Source: Chrysemys picta bellii
Lineage: Eukaryota > Chordata > Testudines > Emydidae
DNA length: 64,000 bases
Direction of reading: 5' to 3'
Assembly (NCBI RefSeq): GCF_011386835.1
Contig: NC_088792.1
Location: 111,324,421 to 111,388,420 of the forward strand
Shown here: in pieces, positions 32,990-45,426 of the stretch
Layout: every line of letters begins with the position of its first letter
Position numbering within the stretch: position 1 is the first letter of the stretch
Position numbers and translations under genes: made by a program
Notes under the pieces: model-generated
What the model saw: the letters and a program-made list of their open reading frames with translations, nothing else
The model's database searches: none
Told to the model about the DNA's origin: nothing

Positions 32990-33213
32990 AATCAGCATGG
33001 AAGCATGTCCTCTGGAATGGTGGCCGAAGCATGAAGGGGCTTGAATGTTTAGCATATCTGGCATGTAAATACCTTGCAATGCCGGCTACAAAAGTGCCAT
33101 GTGAACGCCTGTTCTCACTTTCAGGTGACATTGTAAATAAGAAGCAGTCAGCAGTATCTCCTGTACATGTAAACAAACTTGTTTGTCTTAGCAGTTGGCT
33201 GAACAAGAAGTAG
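32990..33213 (+). pseudogene. hAT transposase C-terminal fragment, short arm
   Basis: The plus strand encodes CPLEWWPKHEG (frame broken just after), then LECLAYLACKYLAMPATKVP, CERLFSLSGDIVNKK and VNKLVCLSSWLNKK, the hAT dimerisation block again. It is the inverted partner of the fragment at 32337-32768. Confidence 0.85.
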
Positions 33214-34705
33214 GACTGAGTGGACTTGTAGGCTCTAAAGTTTTATATTTTGTTTTTGAGTGCAGTTATGTAACAAAATAAAATCTACATTTGTAAGTTA
33301 TATTTTCACGATAAAGAAATTGCACTACAGTACTTGTATGAGGTGAATTGAAAAATACTATTTTTTTTGTTTATCATTTTTACAGTACAAATATTTGTAA
33401 TAAAAATAATAATATAAAGTGAGCACTGTATTCTGTGTTGTAATAGAAATCAATATATTTGAAAATGTAGAAAAACATTGAAAAATATTTAATACATTTC
33501 AGTTGGTATTCTATTGTTTAAGAGTGCGGTTAATCATAATTAATTTTTTAATTGCAGTTAATTTTTTTGAGTTAATCACGTGAGTTAACTGTGATTAATT
33601 GACATCCCTAAAAATTAATGTGGCACACATTAAATTGATTAAAATTTGAGTAACTAATAGTAATTTAATTATCAATTTATCAAAATGTAATTATAAACAT
33701 GGAATCATTATTATCAAGTGGTTGGGTATCTAGTAAAGTCCCGCAGGGATCAGTTCTTGGCCCTACGCTATTTAACATTTTTATGAATGACCAGAAGAAA
33801 ACATAAAATCATGTCTGATACCATTTGTACATGATCCTAAAATTGGGGAAGTGGTAAATAATGAAGAGGATAGTTCACTGGTACAAACCGATCTGGATAA
33901 CTTGGTAAGCTGGGCGCAAGCAAACAATATATATTTTAATATGGCTAAATGTAAATGTATACATCTAGGAACAAAGAATGTAGGCTGTACTTTACAGGAT
34001 GAGGGACTCTATCCCAGGAAGCATTGATTCTAAAAGGATTTGGGATAGTGGTGAAAGATCAGCTGACCATGAACTCCCATTGCAATGCTGTGGCTAAAAG
34101 GGCTAATACGATCGTTGGATTCATTAAAATGGTATCTCGGATAGGAGTAGGGAGAGCTTTTTACCTCTGTATTTGGCATGGCTGCAACTGCTGCTGGAAT
34201 ACTGTGTCCAGTTCTGGTGTCTGCAGTTCAGGAAGGATGTTAATAAATTGGAGATAGTTCAGAGAAGAGTGATGAGAATGATTAAAGGATTAGAAAACAT
34301 CCTTAAAGTGATAGACTCAAGAGGCTCAATCTATATTAGTTTAACAAAGAAAAGGATAAGGGTGACATGATCACTGTTTATAAGTACCTACAAGAGGAAC
34401 AAATATTTGATAATAGGCTCTTCAGTCTAGAAGAAAGGTGTAATATGATCCAATGGCTGGAAGTTGAAGCTAGACAAATTCAGACTGAAAATATGGTATA
34501 ATTTTTCAACACTGGAGGTAATTAACAATTTACCAAAAGTCGTTTTGGATTCTGCATCTCTGGCAATTTTTAAACCAAGACTTGATGTTATTCTAAAAGA
34601 TATGCTCTAGGGATTATTCTGGGGAAGTTCTGTGGGCTGTGTTATACAGGAGGTCAGACTAGATCACTATGGTCCCTTCTGGCTTTGGAATCTATGCATC
34701 TGTGA

Positions 34706-36941
34706 AAGAGTTTGTACACTGTGACTGTCAGGTGTGTGTTTTTGGTCCTGCTGCTGCTGGATGTGGGGGCAGGTAGGTCATCTCTTTCTTCCTCAAGATG
34801 CAATTTTTGGATTGGTCAGTGGGCCTCCTTAGCAATACCCCCAAAGATAGAAGAGGTGGCAGGACGTAGCCTGCCACCTGCAGGTTGCTGCCTTCTTGAA
34901 ACTGTTAGTGGTAAGGTTGTGGGCAGAACCTGTTGAGGCAGACGGATAGTCTGGAGCTGATGCAGTGCTTGAATTTTCATTGTCCTTCCCTCAGGAAGAA
35001 GAAGAGAGGTAATTCTTGTAATGGTGACCAGGAGATCAGGGCTGGCAGGGGCATTGGGCATAAGTATCTGCAACAATTTTTCGAAGTGTTCTGGATTTCA
35101 CAAAACTCAAGCCATTTTGTGATACACAGTACTTTTGCAAAGTAAATCCAGAAACTCTCAAAATCTCAAATGCCAAGAGGTTCACCCATCCCGAACTACA
35201 AACAACATGAGATTGTTAACACTGGCAATGGGTGTGTTTATTTGAATTTTCAGAGAAGGGTGTTTACATTAAAATTGAAGAGAGATATCACATTTTATCA
35301 GTTGTCCATTTCTCTGCGCTGCAGCCTTTACCTATTTTATAAAAATGCCATGCTGAAAATGAAACTGCAATCAGTGAAGTTACTCTGGATACTGGTATAA
35401 ATGAGAGCAGAATTTGGCCCTAACAGTGGATTTAAAAAACAAAATCAAAACCGAGTTGCATCAAGGATCTGTATGGAAAATGTCAGCGTGAGTGAAATTA
35501 AAGAGATGCTAAATGGGAAAGCTGTCAGAGGGTATTCATTTTAAGGCCTCAAAGATCAGAGATCCCAGCAATATAAATTGAAAATGAACATTGAATGCAT
35601 AGGTCAATACTATGATCCATTTAATGCAAATTAGATGTGGCCTTCAAGATGTTTGCAAGCTGTGGATGTCAGTTACAGAAAGTTTGATTAGTCTGTTTTA
35701 AGGCCTAAAAATGCAGGTAGTGTCCCTTTAAGTGCACATGTAGCAGTCCTACTCTTGGAAAGATCTCTTAACACATTGGTACAGACAGCCATCAGTTACT
35801 ATATCCGTCACTTCTATCTCAGTGTGCCACATGTTTCAAAAATTTCCCAATTGGGAAGGTTGAAATAATCTAAAACCCCAATCGTGTTATCCGTTCATGC
35901 ATTGTCTCATCATATCACATTTCATTCTTTTGCTGTGGGGCTATGTGGCATATCTTTATTATTAGCTCTTTTGGCTTTCACTCTGTATTTTTCTGCAATT
36001 GGCAATTTTAGTTTCTTAAAGTCTACAATTTCCCTGATATATAAGGCTGTATATTCCGTACCCATTTCCTGTCTTGGAATATAACTGAATATTTTAAATT
36101 AACTGCCAGGAACAAGCTTCAGTAATTCCCCTACATTATCTTTTTGTTTTATTGTACATGCTTCATGCACTGTAATTTATTGATGCTTCTCTCAAGTAGA
36201 CAGTCATTAGTTTAATTATTAATAAGCCTTTAGAGTCCTTGCAGATCATGGTTTTAAGAAGGGTGAAACCAAGTGCAAAGCCCACCAGTTTTTAAAAGTA
36301 GCGTTAAATTCTCAAATTGGGGGTCATCTATCCATATGCAGTACCTGTCAATTCATATTGATATAAATATAAAATGAGTCAGTAATCAAGTTAAGGGAGT
36401 TGACAGCAAAGAAGCAGCTAGTCTGCACAGTTATAATTCCTGCAGTCTGTTTCAAAACTAAATGTATGTATCACCTTTCATCCAGATGCTTTTAAAAGTG
36501 CTTTCAGAAAAATTACTCTGCATTCAGTAAGCAGGAGCAGACCAGAGAATGAACAGGACTCAGAATCACAGTTCCCCCTGTGTTTTCCCTCTTGATTTGG
36601 GAGGGAGCAAGGCCCAGATCCTCAAATGTATTTAGGTACCCAAGTCCCAAATGAGGTAGATGCCTATATGCCTTTCAGGATCCAGGCCTAAGTCTCTTCA
36701 CATCTTTTTGTGGAGTAATTTATTCCCGTCTCTGCATGACCAGAATAGGGGGGTTAAGTGAGGGCTCCTGTTCCTCCCCTCCCATTTGTTTGCAGGGAAG
36801 AATATCAGGTAAGTTGCCCCTGGCTCTACCTACTGCAATCAAAGTCTGAAGTTATGCAGTGCTCAGCAAGAGAGCAATGGGAGTCCTTGCGTCCTCCTGT
36901 TCTCCCATCTGGCCAGGCCAAGTAACTGATTTTATTATATT
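34706..36941. other. FHOD3 intron 1, unassigned
   Basis: No exon or named repeat was recognised. Small open frames at 34712-34936 and 34933-35145 show no domains. A short palindromic repeat with GGTACCCAAGTCCC motifs may lie near 36610-36700. Confidence 0.5.
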
Positions 36942-36944
36942 TAA

Positions 36945-37214
36945 GGGTATGTCTACACTGCAATAAAAGACCCGCAGCTGGCCCAGGTTCATGAGGCTCA
37001 GGTGCAGTGCTATAAAATTGCGGTGTAGACATTTGGGCTTTGGCTCTAAAACTGCGCGAGGAGGGGAGGGTCCCCGAGCCCAGTCTGCAGCCTGAGCCCA
37101 AATGTCTACACTGCAATTTTATAGCCCCTCAGCCTGAGCCCCGCGAGTCTGTGTCAGCTGAGCTGATGCAGGTGTGCTTGTGCTGCGGGTCTTTTATCAC
37201 AGTGTAACATACCC
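36945..37214. mobile_element. PIF/Harbinger-like MITE, TAA duplication
   Basis: GGGTATGTCTACACTGCAAT at the left and its imperfect inverse ending ...GTGTAACATACCC at the right are flanked by TAA (36942-36944 and 37215-37217). GACCCGCAGC and GCTGCGGGTC extend the inverted repeat inward. A 3-bp TWA duplication is the PIF/Harbinger hallmark. Confidence 0.82.
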
Positions 37215-37217
37215 TAA

Positions 37218-38454
37218 GTGTTGTACACAATGTTGCTTACCATTTAAATGCTTGTATGAGTATGTGACATCTGTTTGAAAAGTCCACAGAAACACTACGT
37301 AGCCCTTTAGGATTGGAATTGAAGAGTATCATAAGGGGAACTGAGGTTGGCAGAACATAATTACACATGCTGGAATTTGACCAAGCTGGGTTAACACTCC
37401 AGTTCTTTTGAAATGTGCCATGAGATTTTCAGTGACCACGAGTGGTCAAAGCTTGGGATTGTACATCTTATTTGAAAGACCGCACCAGGTTAGCCCCTAA
37501 CATTATGCTAGGATATTGGTTCTGTACTGACTTGGAGGAAAGAGTGCCACCTACTGAATCACCATCACGGCTTCCTACAACACCTGGATAGCATTACATT
37601 CATATTAACTTTATATTATATTACAGTTTATTAATAACATAGCCAGGAATGTTGTTGAATATTCTTAGAGAAGGAACAGGTTTGGACAAAAGTAGCAGTA
37701 AGTTCTCTAGTGGGTCCAGCTACCCAGAAACATCTGCAAATATCTGGGCTTGAAAAATTATTAAGCTGGAGATGAATATGAGACTTAAAGTTCAACTATC
37801 TGCATGTCATCAGCTTAACACAATTTTAAAATAAAACATGCGCTTCAGTTTCCCATTCCAACGATTAAAAAAAAGTTAATTCTGTCATTACCAGCTTTTA
37901 AAAAGTGCTTTAAAACACCTCTAGGCTTTTTCTAACTTCAATAAGATGACTTGCCTCTATTGTACCACCTACTGGCCCTCAGATTGCTCTTAGTGGGTGT
38001 TTATTTTAATTCCAGAGTCTTGAGCAACAGCTGATTTTGATCTTGGGTGTCTGTTTGTCATTGCTAAACAGGGACAAGGTAGTAATATTAAAGTAATCAC
38101 TTGGTCACATCATTCATCATAATTTTACGTGTCAGTGTTTAATAAGTTTAGAGTAGCAATGAATGGATGACTGAACAAGTACCTTCATCTCCTTGTGGTT
38201 ATACTTTTGAAATATGTTCAAGACAGAGGTGTATGTCTATTTTAAGACTGGGACAAATCAGACTTAAATTATATTGTCTTGAGTTAGAGTTAGATTATTG
38301 ACCTCTCAAAGACAAGAAAAGCCTGCACATGAAAAGAAAAGAAAAGTTCCAAAATCAAATGAGATATACATGATTATATCTGTTATTGAATGGGAACATA
38401 GGCTGAAACTTAGATCATTTTTTTAAGGTACAAATAAATATCACGAACTGCACC
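37218..38454. other. FHOD3 intron 1, unassigned
   Basis: AT-rich sequence with no exon or repeat recognised. Confidence 0.5.
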
Positions 38455-38457
38455 TTA

Positions 38458-38730
38458 GGGAGGCCATGCCTACATACAAAATTTGTATCGCTTTAGCTAT
38501 ACTGGTAGAGTTAAAATAGTGCAACCCCCTCTAGTTTGGAGCTAGTTATACCAGTATAAAATGTCCTTATAGCCATATAGCTTATTCCTGTATGGGAAGG
38601 GGAATAAGTTAGACCAGTATAACTATACGCAGGTGAGCTTGTACCAGTATAACTTTATCAGTAAAAAAAAAAAAAAATCACATTCCTCACTGACATTGTC
38701 CGAGTACAAAAACTGTGTGTAGACCAGGCC
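38458..38730. mobile_element. PIF/Harbinger-like MITE, TTA duplication
   Basis: GGGAGGCCATGCCTACA and TGTGTAGACCAGGCC are the inverted ends, flanked by TTA (38455-38457 and 38731-38733). The interior has repeated ATACCAGTATAA/TTATACTGGTAT blocks in both orientations, plus a 15-base A run. Confidence 0.82.
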
Positions 38731-38764
38731 TTAGAATCTCAGATCTTTCTTCAAGGGTCTGAAG

Positions 38765-39661
38765 CAGTGATGTATAGCTTGTGGCCTGGGGTCTGCTTCT
38801 GGGCTTCAGGTCTCTAACTTGCAGCCCTCAAGAACAAAGGCATGAAGAAGAAAATTTGTTTTTTGATTATGAATTGAAAAAATGTGCTAGAGCCCCACCT
38901 AGCAATTTTAAAACTGAAGTAGTTGGACCAGCTTCATTGCTACAGGGAAGCGGTTGGGGACATCACCTTTCCAACTTACTCTGGCTGCTTCCCCTTTAGC
39001 GGCAGGAGATGCTGCGGTGTAAGCCAGTATAGCACTGAGCAGTTGTTGTCTCGTCCCTGATGCAGCTGCTCAGCAATTCCCTTGTGGGCCACCTGGTGCA
39101 TTCAGGGGAAAGAAGAGAGTAGTTTTGGCTACTCCATTGCCTGCTTCCTTACAAGTTTAGGGAAAGCAGGATAGATGCGTGAGTTTAGGAAAGAATCCAA
39201 CAAAAGATGTCTCCCTTTCCCCACACAGCCACCCACGGCAGCCCAGGAGACTGAAAAAGAGAAGCTGAGAACCAGCAACCAGTTACAGCCCCTGATTCTC
39301 TGTTGCAGGCCTGGGGCAAGTTAGAGTAGGGCAAGTTGTGCCAGCTGGCACTGGTCATTTTGGCACCATATGCCCACTGAGGGTAGCTGGAAAGCAGCAC
39401 ACTGCAGCCATTTCTTTCCCCCACCTCTGAGATTCCTTTCTGCACTAACGGCTGTGGGAGGAAATGTAGGAACTGACTGCCCCAGCTTGGAACTTCCTTG
39501 TGCCAGGGAGACATGAGGGTGATTTCCACTCCTTTTGTGTTGCCTGAGTAGCACATAGAGAGTACAACGGGGCAGAGAATCATCCACAAAGCATTGATTG
39601 TGGCCCTATGGCCTTTTAGAAAATGTTCTGCTCTTGAAGTAAAAAAAGTTGAACATCACTG
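38765..39661. mobile_element. hAT-like non-autonomous element, 897 bp
   Basis: Ends CAGTGATGTATAGCTTGTGGC and GTTGAACATCACTG form an imperfect inverted repeat. The flanking octamers GTCTGAAG and GTGAAAAG match only in part. The interior has open frames on both strands without recognisable transposase motifs. Confidence 0.6.
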
Positions 39662-39669
39662 GTGAAAAG

Positions 39670-41278
39670 AGACTCTGAATTCGAAGAAATTGATGACATA
39701 TTATTCTAAGTGAAAAATAAAAACTATATTACACTTACACACCCTCAGTTTATTACCATGTTACAGCAGCTGTCCCGGTAGCATGGCTTCTGGCTCCTCA
39801 CAGGAAGGGATTCTCTTCTCCACATCCACAGGACTGGGAGGAATAGGGCTTGCAAAATTTACAAGCCTCAAGCTCCTTTTACCTGAGGGGATGGGGTCAG
39901 GAAAAATTCACAAGCCTGCTGAGTTTTCCTCCCCTTGGTTAGCCCTCTCCACGTTTGTTCCCGTGAGGGTACAATCTGGTACTCTTGTGTGGAATTAGAA
40001 AAGAACTGGCAATTATAGTTTTATTGGTAGATCGGCTTTTTTTCAAACAGTGTACACTGTATATTAGGAAAAGAAAAAGAAACAACAAAGGTACTCAGAC
40101 AAAAATATTCATGAGAGAAAGAGGGCATAATTAAAATATGCTCTGCACTTTTCAGTCTCTATTTCCTCATTTCCTTCTTACTCGTTTTCAGATACAATAT
40201 ATCATGTTACTAATTAAAGGACAAGAATCAAATTTCTTTTACTAATGCAGAATACCCATTACTCTCCAGTGACCACAACTGAGGTATGCTGTCTTTTCTC
40301 TCAAGTAAAAACAGCGGGAATGAAAGAATTTGGTGTTCTATTTCAGCCAGACAGGATTGGGTTAACCTGCTTAAGTATTCTAAATGATGCATAAATCATA
40401 ACAATAAATGGCCTTTTGCAAGTCAAGGGCTCATTTTTTTTACAATGTCAAGCTGTATGTTTATATTCTTATAAAGTCTGTTTTGTTTTTTGTTATAATG
40501 TCTAGTTTTACATTTATTTCCATCCCCTCCTACACACTGGAGAGGGAGAATGGGCCGTGCTCAGGTATAATTATTGAAGTGCATGTATATAAACTTAGTG
40601 CATTTAATTCTTTGTTATTTGAATGTCCTGTAGATGCTAGCTGGATATTGCTTAGGTGGAATGTGCAGTTACTGTTCCTTCAAACTAACAAAACAGTTTA
40701 ACAGCTCATCTGTTTCAAACTTTGTGCTTTGTTCTTTTTATTTGTTTGCTCTCTTGACAGGATTTTCTAGATTCTGCCTTCTATCTGGCCATTTTATTTT
40801 AAATCAAAAAGTTTCTCTTCCTGCATTTAGATTGGATCCTGGATAAAGAGGGCAACAGGAGCTGTTTTTGCTGAGGCAGGTGAAGGTCATGCAGGAGAGA
40901 GAAAATTCCTGAGGTTTAGGGATAGGAGGGTGCAGAGCAACAAGGCCTAAGCTTGCTTTGTGTGTTTGGATGCTACTGTCTTTAGGTTTCCTCTCTCTCC
41001 ATAGTCTTGATGAATTCTTCCTGGGCTTTCGAAAGGGGGGGAAAAATCCACATTGATGAGCATAAATTCATATTAGGCTCAAGCTAAGTTGATCCATTCA
41101 GTTTTCTAAACTTTGAACTGTTTGAGTAATTATAGTTTTTCCTATTGTGATTTTAAAGAATGCTTCTGATGTTTTATTCTGTTTACCACAGAGGAGTAAT
41201 CAACACACACAAAAGTGCTGTATGAAAAAATAACAAGCCAAAGTCAGCAGAGTTTTCTTTGGGCTGATGACAGTTGCA
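39670..41278. other. FHOD3 intron 1, unassigned
   Basis: No exon or named repeat was recognised. Confidence 0.5.
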
Positions 41279-41286
41279 ATCTAAGG

Positions 41287-42103
41287 CAGGGGCGGGCAAA
41301 CTTTTTGGCCTGAGGGCCGCATCGGGATTCGGAAATTGTATGGAGGGCTGGTTAGGGGAAGCTGTGCCGCCCCAAACAGCCAGGCATGGCCTGGCCCTTG
41401 CCCCCATCTGACCCCCGCCTGCTTCTCGTCCCTGATGACCCCCCAGGACTCCTGGCCCATCCACCCCCCCGCTCCCTGTCTCCTGACCGCCCCAGACCCC
41501 CCACCCCTAACTGCCCCCCGCTGCCCAATCCAACCCCCCTCCTTCCTGATTGCCCCCCCCCCGGGACCCCTGCCCCATCCAACCACCCCTTCTCCCTGTG
41601 CCCTGACTGCCCCTGGAACCCCCACCCCTGACTGCCTCCCGTCGCCACATCCAACCCCTTCTTTTCTTCCTGACCGCCCCCCGCCAGGACCTCTGCCCCA
41701 TCCAACCACCCCTTCTCCCTGACCACCCCTAGTACCCCCGCCCTCTTGCCGCCCCGACCCCTATCCACCCCCCTGGACCCTGACCACCCCCCGCACAACC
41801 CAGCCCTCTAATCAACCCCCCCCACTCCCTGCCCCCTTACTGTGCGATCTGGAGCACCGGTGGCTGGTGGCACAGCTGCACCATAACAGACAGCCGCGCC
41901 GCCTGGCTGGAGCCAGCCACACACCGCGCAGCACAGAGCACCGGGTCAGGCTGAGATCTGCAGCTGCGCTGCCCCGGGAGCTCACAGCCCCGCCACCCAG
42001 AGCATTGCACTGGTGCTAGCCTCACGGGCCAGGAGCTCAGGGGCCGGGGAGAACAGTCCTGTGGGCCGGATGTGGCCCGCGGGCCGTAGTTTACCCACCT
42101 CTG
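41287..42103. mobile_element. hAT-like element with C-rich tandem interior, perfect 8-bp duplication
   Basis: Ends CAGGGGCGGGCAAACTTTTT and GTAGTTTACCCACCTCTG are flanked by the perfect 8-bp repeat ATCTAAGG (41279-41286 and 42104-42111). Inside, GGCCTGAGGGCCGCAT pairs with ATGTGGCCCGCGGGCC. The segment from about 41400 to 41830 is a degenerate C-rich repeat of CCCTGACCGCCCC and CATCCAACCACCCC-type phrases. This explains the long proline-rich and glycine-rich spurious frames on the two strands. No transposase. Confidence 0.9.
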
Positions 42104-42127
42104 ATCTAAGGGGTCTGTTTGTTTACC

Positions 42128-43432
42128 TAGGGTTACCATATTTAAAAAATAAAAAAAGAGGACACTCCACGGGGCCCTGGCCCTGCCCCTTTCCCACCCC
42201 TGGCCCCGCCCCAACTCCGCCCCTTCCCCGGCCCAACTCCGCCCATTCCCCAAAGTCCCCGCCCTAACTCCCCCTCCTCCCTCCCAGCCACGTGAAGAGG
42301 GCTGCCCAAGCGCTACCGGCTTCATGGTTTGCCGGGCAGCCTCCAGACCCTGCGCCCCCGGCCGGCGCTTCCCCAGCACAGCTGGAGCCCGGGAAGGGAA
42401 GCGCCCAGCCGGGGGGCCTGGAGCCTGCCCGGCAAACCCGTGAAGCCGGTAGCGCTCGGGCTTTGGCCAGCCCCTATGCTTCCGGACCCTGCGCCCCTGG
42501 CCGGGCACTTTCCCTCCCGGGCTCCAGCTGCTCTGCTCCTCCCCTGACTCTTCGGGTCTGTTTAAGAGCCAAGCTGCCCGAGCCAGCGCTACCGGCTTCG
42601 GGCAGCCCCCTTGACTCCAGACCCCAGCCGCCGGAGCAGAGCAGCTGGAGCCCGGGAAGGGAAGTGCCCAGCCGGCGGCTCGGGGTCCGGAGGCACGGGG
42701 GCTGCCCGAAACCGTTAGTGCTGGCTCGGGCAGCTTGGCTCTTAAACAGAGCCGAAGAGTCAGGGGAGGATCAGAGCAGCTGGAACCCGGGAAGGGGAAG
42801 TGCCCAGCCGGGGGCGCAGGGTCTGGAGGCTGCTCGGCAAACCATTAAGCTGGTAGCGCTCGGGCTTCAGGCAGCCCCTATGCCTCCGGACCCTGCGCCC
42901 CCGGCCGTGCACTTTCCCTCCCAGGCTCCAGCTGCTATGCTCCTCCCCTGACTCTTCGGCTCTGTTTAAGAGCTGAGCTGTCCGAGCGCTCCGGCTTCGG
43001 CAGCCCCCTTGCCTCCAGACCCCAGCCGCCGGCCGGGCACTTCCCCTCCCCGGCTCCAGCTGCTGTGCTCCTCCCTGACTCTTCGGCTCTGTTTAAGAGC
43101 CGAGCTGCCCGAGCCAGCGCTACCGGCTTCGGGCAGCCCCCGTGCCTCCGGAGCAGAGCAGTTGGAGCCTGGGAAGAGAAGTGCCCAGCCGGCGGCTCGG
43201 GGTCCAGAGGCACAGGGGCTGCCCTAAGCCGGTAGCGCTGGCTCGGGCAGCTTGGCTCTTAAACAGAGCCGAAGTCTGAGTCAGGGGAGGAGCAGAGCAG
43301 TCACGGGAGAGGAAGTGCCCGGACGGTATTTTTCCCGGACATGTTCGGCTTTTTGGCAATTCCCCCCGGACGGGGGTTTGATTGCCAAAAAGCCGGACAT
43401 GTCCGGGAAAAACCGGACGTATGGTAACCCTA
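42128..43432. mobile_element. GC-rich hAT-like element made of alternating inverted units, 1305 bp
   Basis: Ends TAGGGTTACCATA and TATGGTAACCCTA are perfect inverted repeats of 13 bp. The flanks GTTTACC and GGTTACC match at 6 of 7. The interior repeats one GC-rich unit in both orientations: the marker GGCTCTGTTTAAGAGC or its inverse GCTCTTAAACAGAGCC occurs near 42557, 42738, 42958, 43087 and 43253. Near the right end GGCTTTTTGGCAATTCCCCC and TTGATTGCCAAAAAGCC form a further hairpin. CpG is dense, so gene finders may mistake it for a promoter. No conserved protein is encoded. Confidence 0.85.
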
Positions 43433-43968
43433 GGTTACCCAGGCAGCATTGTTCCATGATGCAGATGTTGTCATTCTTCCATGCCATTGTCTCTCTCCTG
43501 GTAAACAAGTCACATGCACCTTGGTTTGCATGTCTAGTGAACTCAGAAGTCCTTAGAAGATTTCTCTGTTTTTTTTTTTTTTTTTTTGTGGTTTAAGCTC
43601 ATTTTTGTGAGCAACAAATGAACTTGTACTGTGTGAGTAAATCTTCTATGCATGAATGGGAGATTAGACCTCTTAAGGGGCAGGAGAATCTATAGTACTT
43701 CATTTGACAAAGTTTTCCAAACAAAGGTGCAGACTGATCAATTGAAAGAAGGACATTACCTGTTTTATTTAAAAAGAAGAAGAATTGAAAGAGACTGGAA
43801 AGCTTGGGAGATTGGTAATGAGATACAGAGTCTACTGCAGTTTATTGGTCAGATTCCAGCTTCACTTCTCGTAACTGAAAGTCATTACTATTTGATGACT
43901 GGTTGATGATATAAGTAAAGTGAGTAGATGATCTCAAACAATTTCCTAGTGGATAAGTGCCAACATCA
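43433..43968. other. FHOD3 intron 1, unassigned
   Basis: Contains a long T run near 43570-43588. No exon or named repeat was recognised. Confidence 0.5.
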
Positions 43969-44227
43969 CAGTGTTGCCAGTCTCTCACTTTTATTGCGAG
44001 TCTGACAATATTTGCTGTGTGTCTTAAAGCCCCAGCTCCTGGGGTCATGTGATTAAATCTCAGCTTCACTGAGGGAAACCTGAAAACATGATCCCTAAAG
44101 GCTCAAGGATAGAAACACAAATAAAAAGATCCCAACATTGTAAAAAATCTCATGATTTTTAACCCAATCTCATGATTTTGAAGGTGGCCCATTCACAATG
44201 TTTTAATGTTTGGGGTTGGCAATACTG
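43969..44227. mobile_element. hAT-like MITE
   Basis: Ends CAGTGTTGCCAG and TTGGCAATACTG form an imperfect inverted repeat. The interior carries the direct repeat AATCTCATGATTTT twice (near 44146 and 44166). No flanking duplication survives. Confidence 0.65.
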
Positions 44228-45148
44228 AAAAAGCATTATAGCACCACCACAACTGGCTCTTGTTGATAGTCTCAGCAGAGAGGTTAAGGTTTGCCTGGGC
44301 ATGGAGACTGAATTACCCTCTCACCTTTAGGAGTAGTCTTTGCAGGGGAAGATTGAAGCAAACTGCTGGAGCACTCTGAAGAAGTCTGCTGTGCCACTGC
44401 CTATGCTGTACCTGCTCAGTGGGTAAAAGGAAGAGGTCAGTCAATAGGTCTGCCAGTCTTGACACCTTTCGTGAGCATTAAAATCACATTAAAAGGATTT
44501 GAAATAAAAGTGCTAGTGAACTATCAATCAACAGGAAAGAAAAAAGAGGATTGCACACTGTTTATTAACAAGTTTATTTGCATAGAGATTGCTGTCTTTG
44601 AAATGTTATTTTAGTTCGCAATGTGGATTGCAAGATTGCAGTGTACAATCACATTTTCTGAACATGTTTCAACATGTAATTGCATTGGCCTATATACAGT
44701 AACTTGGCTGCCTTGTAGCTTTAATCCTAGCCATTGTAAGAGTGCTGACTGAATCACAGAATAAAAATAGCCTTTACTCAGACATGCTATATGCTTTCAG
44801 TTGCTCTCTGCTTTGACAAGATGTTGGTAACATGACATAATTAAAGGTTGACAAAAGTAGTAGGGAGAATGCCTTTGTGTGATTATTATGCACACAGAAA
44901 TAAAGGTTAACTTGATGAAGTTTGACTAATATGGTTACATTTCAAATCAGTGTCCCTCTTTTTGTTAAATTCTTTATTAGTGCTGGTTGTCTGATGAAAC
45001 AGTGTTCTTGCCTCAGAACAGTTCTTTTGATTCACATTGCTTCTGTTTGAAAGACACTAGTTGATGGGATTTAAAAGTAATTATTGTTACATGTGACTTC
45101 AGTGGCAAAAAATAGGAATAAAAAATTCAATTCAGTGTAAGTGGAGTT
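44228..45148. other. FHOD3 intron 1, unassigned
   Basis: No exon or named repeat was recognised. Confidence 0.5.
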
Positions 45149-45151
45149 ATA

Positions 45152-45426
45152 GGGTATGGTCTACACTGCAATTAAAAACCCACGGCAGGCCCGTGCCAGC
45201 TGTCTTGGACTTGTGGGTTTCGGGCTAGGGGGCTTTTTAAATATGGTGTAAATGCTTGGGCTCTGGCAGGAGCCTGGGCTCTAGGACCCTGCAAGGTGGG
45301 AGGGTCCCAGACCCGGAGTCCGAATGTCTACACCCCAATTAAACAGCCCCAGAGCCTGACTCCTGCCAGCCTGAGCCAGCTGGCATGGGCCAGCTGTGGG
45401 TTTTTAATTGCAGTGTAGACATATCC
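45152..45426. mobile_element. PIF/Harbinger-like MITE
   Basis: Ends GGGTATGGTCTACACTGCAAT and ATTGCAGTGTAGACATATCC; both flanks are ATA. TAAAAACCCAC pairs with GTGGGTTTTTA. This is the same family as 36945-37214 (270 versus 275 bp). It lies about 235 bp from a two-gene Harbinger transposon. Confidence 0.82.

Larger units (their letters stand above)
32053..33610 (-). mobile_element. Fold-back hAT element, copy 2 (1558 bp)
   Basis: The ends TAGGGCTGTCAA and TTGACATCCCTA are flanked by the perfect 8-bp duplication AAAATTAA (32045-32052 and 33611-33618). Like the copy at 13866 it has two hAT C-terminal segments facing opposite ways, but here the long arm is on the left and minus strand and the short arm on the right and plus strand. 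Relative to copy 1 it is inserted in reverse. The shared plan shows that the fold-back form itself multiplied. Confidence 0.9.
31875..34705 (+). mobile_element. CR1-group LINE (family C), sense, split by a hAT element
   Basis: Left of the hAT element: DVIYLDFCKVFDMVLHSILI (31965-32024), an RT block with the first catalytic D. Right of it: [20 protein letters not shown] (33728-33787). The usual FADD is degraded to FVHD (near 33823). Then DLDNLVSWAQANNIYFNMAK (33892-33951), RANTIVGFIKM and an RVMRMIKGLEN-type thumb block near 34268. The 3' end reads GGTCCCTTCTGGCTTTGGAATCTATGCATCTG (34670-34702), unlike the tails of the other two LINE families here. Stops and frameshifts throughout. The hAT insertion is at 32053-33610. 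Confidence 0.8.

Noticed and set aside
35884..36084. Hydrophobic 66-codon frame resembling a membrane protein
   Set aside because: Short, isolated, in AT-rich DNA where TTT/CTT codons give hydrophobic peptides by chance; no splice context or homology recognised.
41281..41798. Long proline-rich (+) and glycine/arginine-rich (-) open frames
   Set aside because: They are produced by the C-rich tandem interior of the hAT element at 41287-42103 and have no conserved protein features.
42292..42951. 219-codon open frame in GC-rich DNA
   Set aside because: It reads through alternating inverted units of a transposon; the same unit is open in several frames and on both strands.
42128..43432. Second CpG island or promoter
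   Set aside because: Clear inverted terminal repeats and repeated units show it is a transposable element rather than a gene start.
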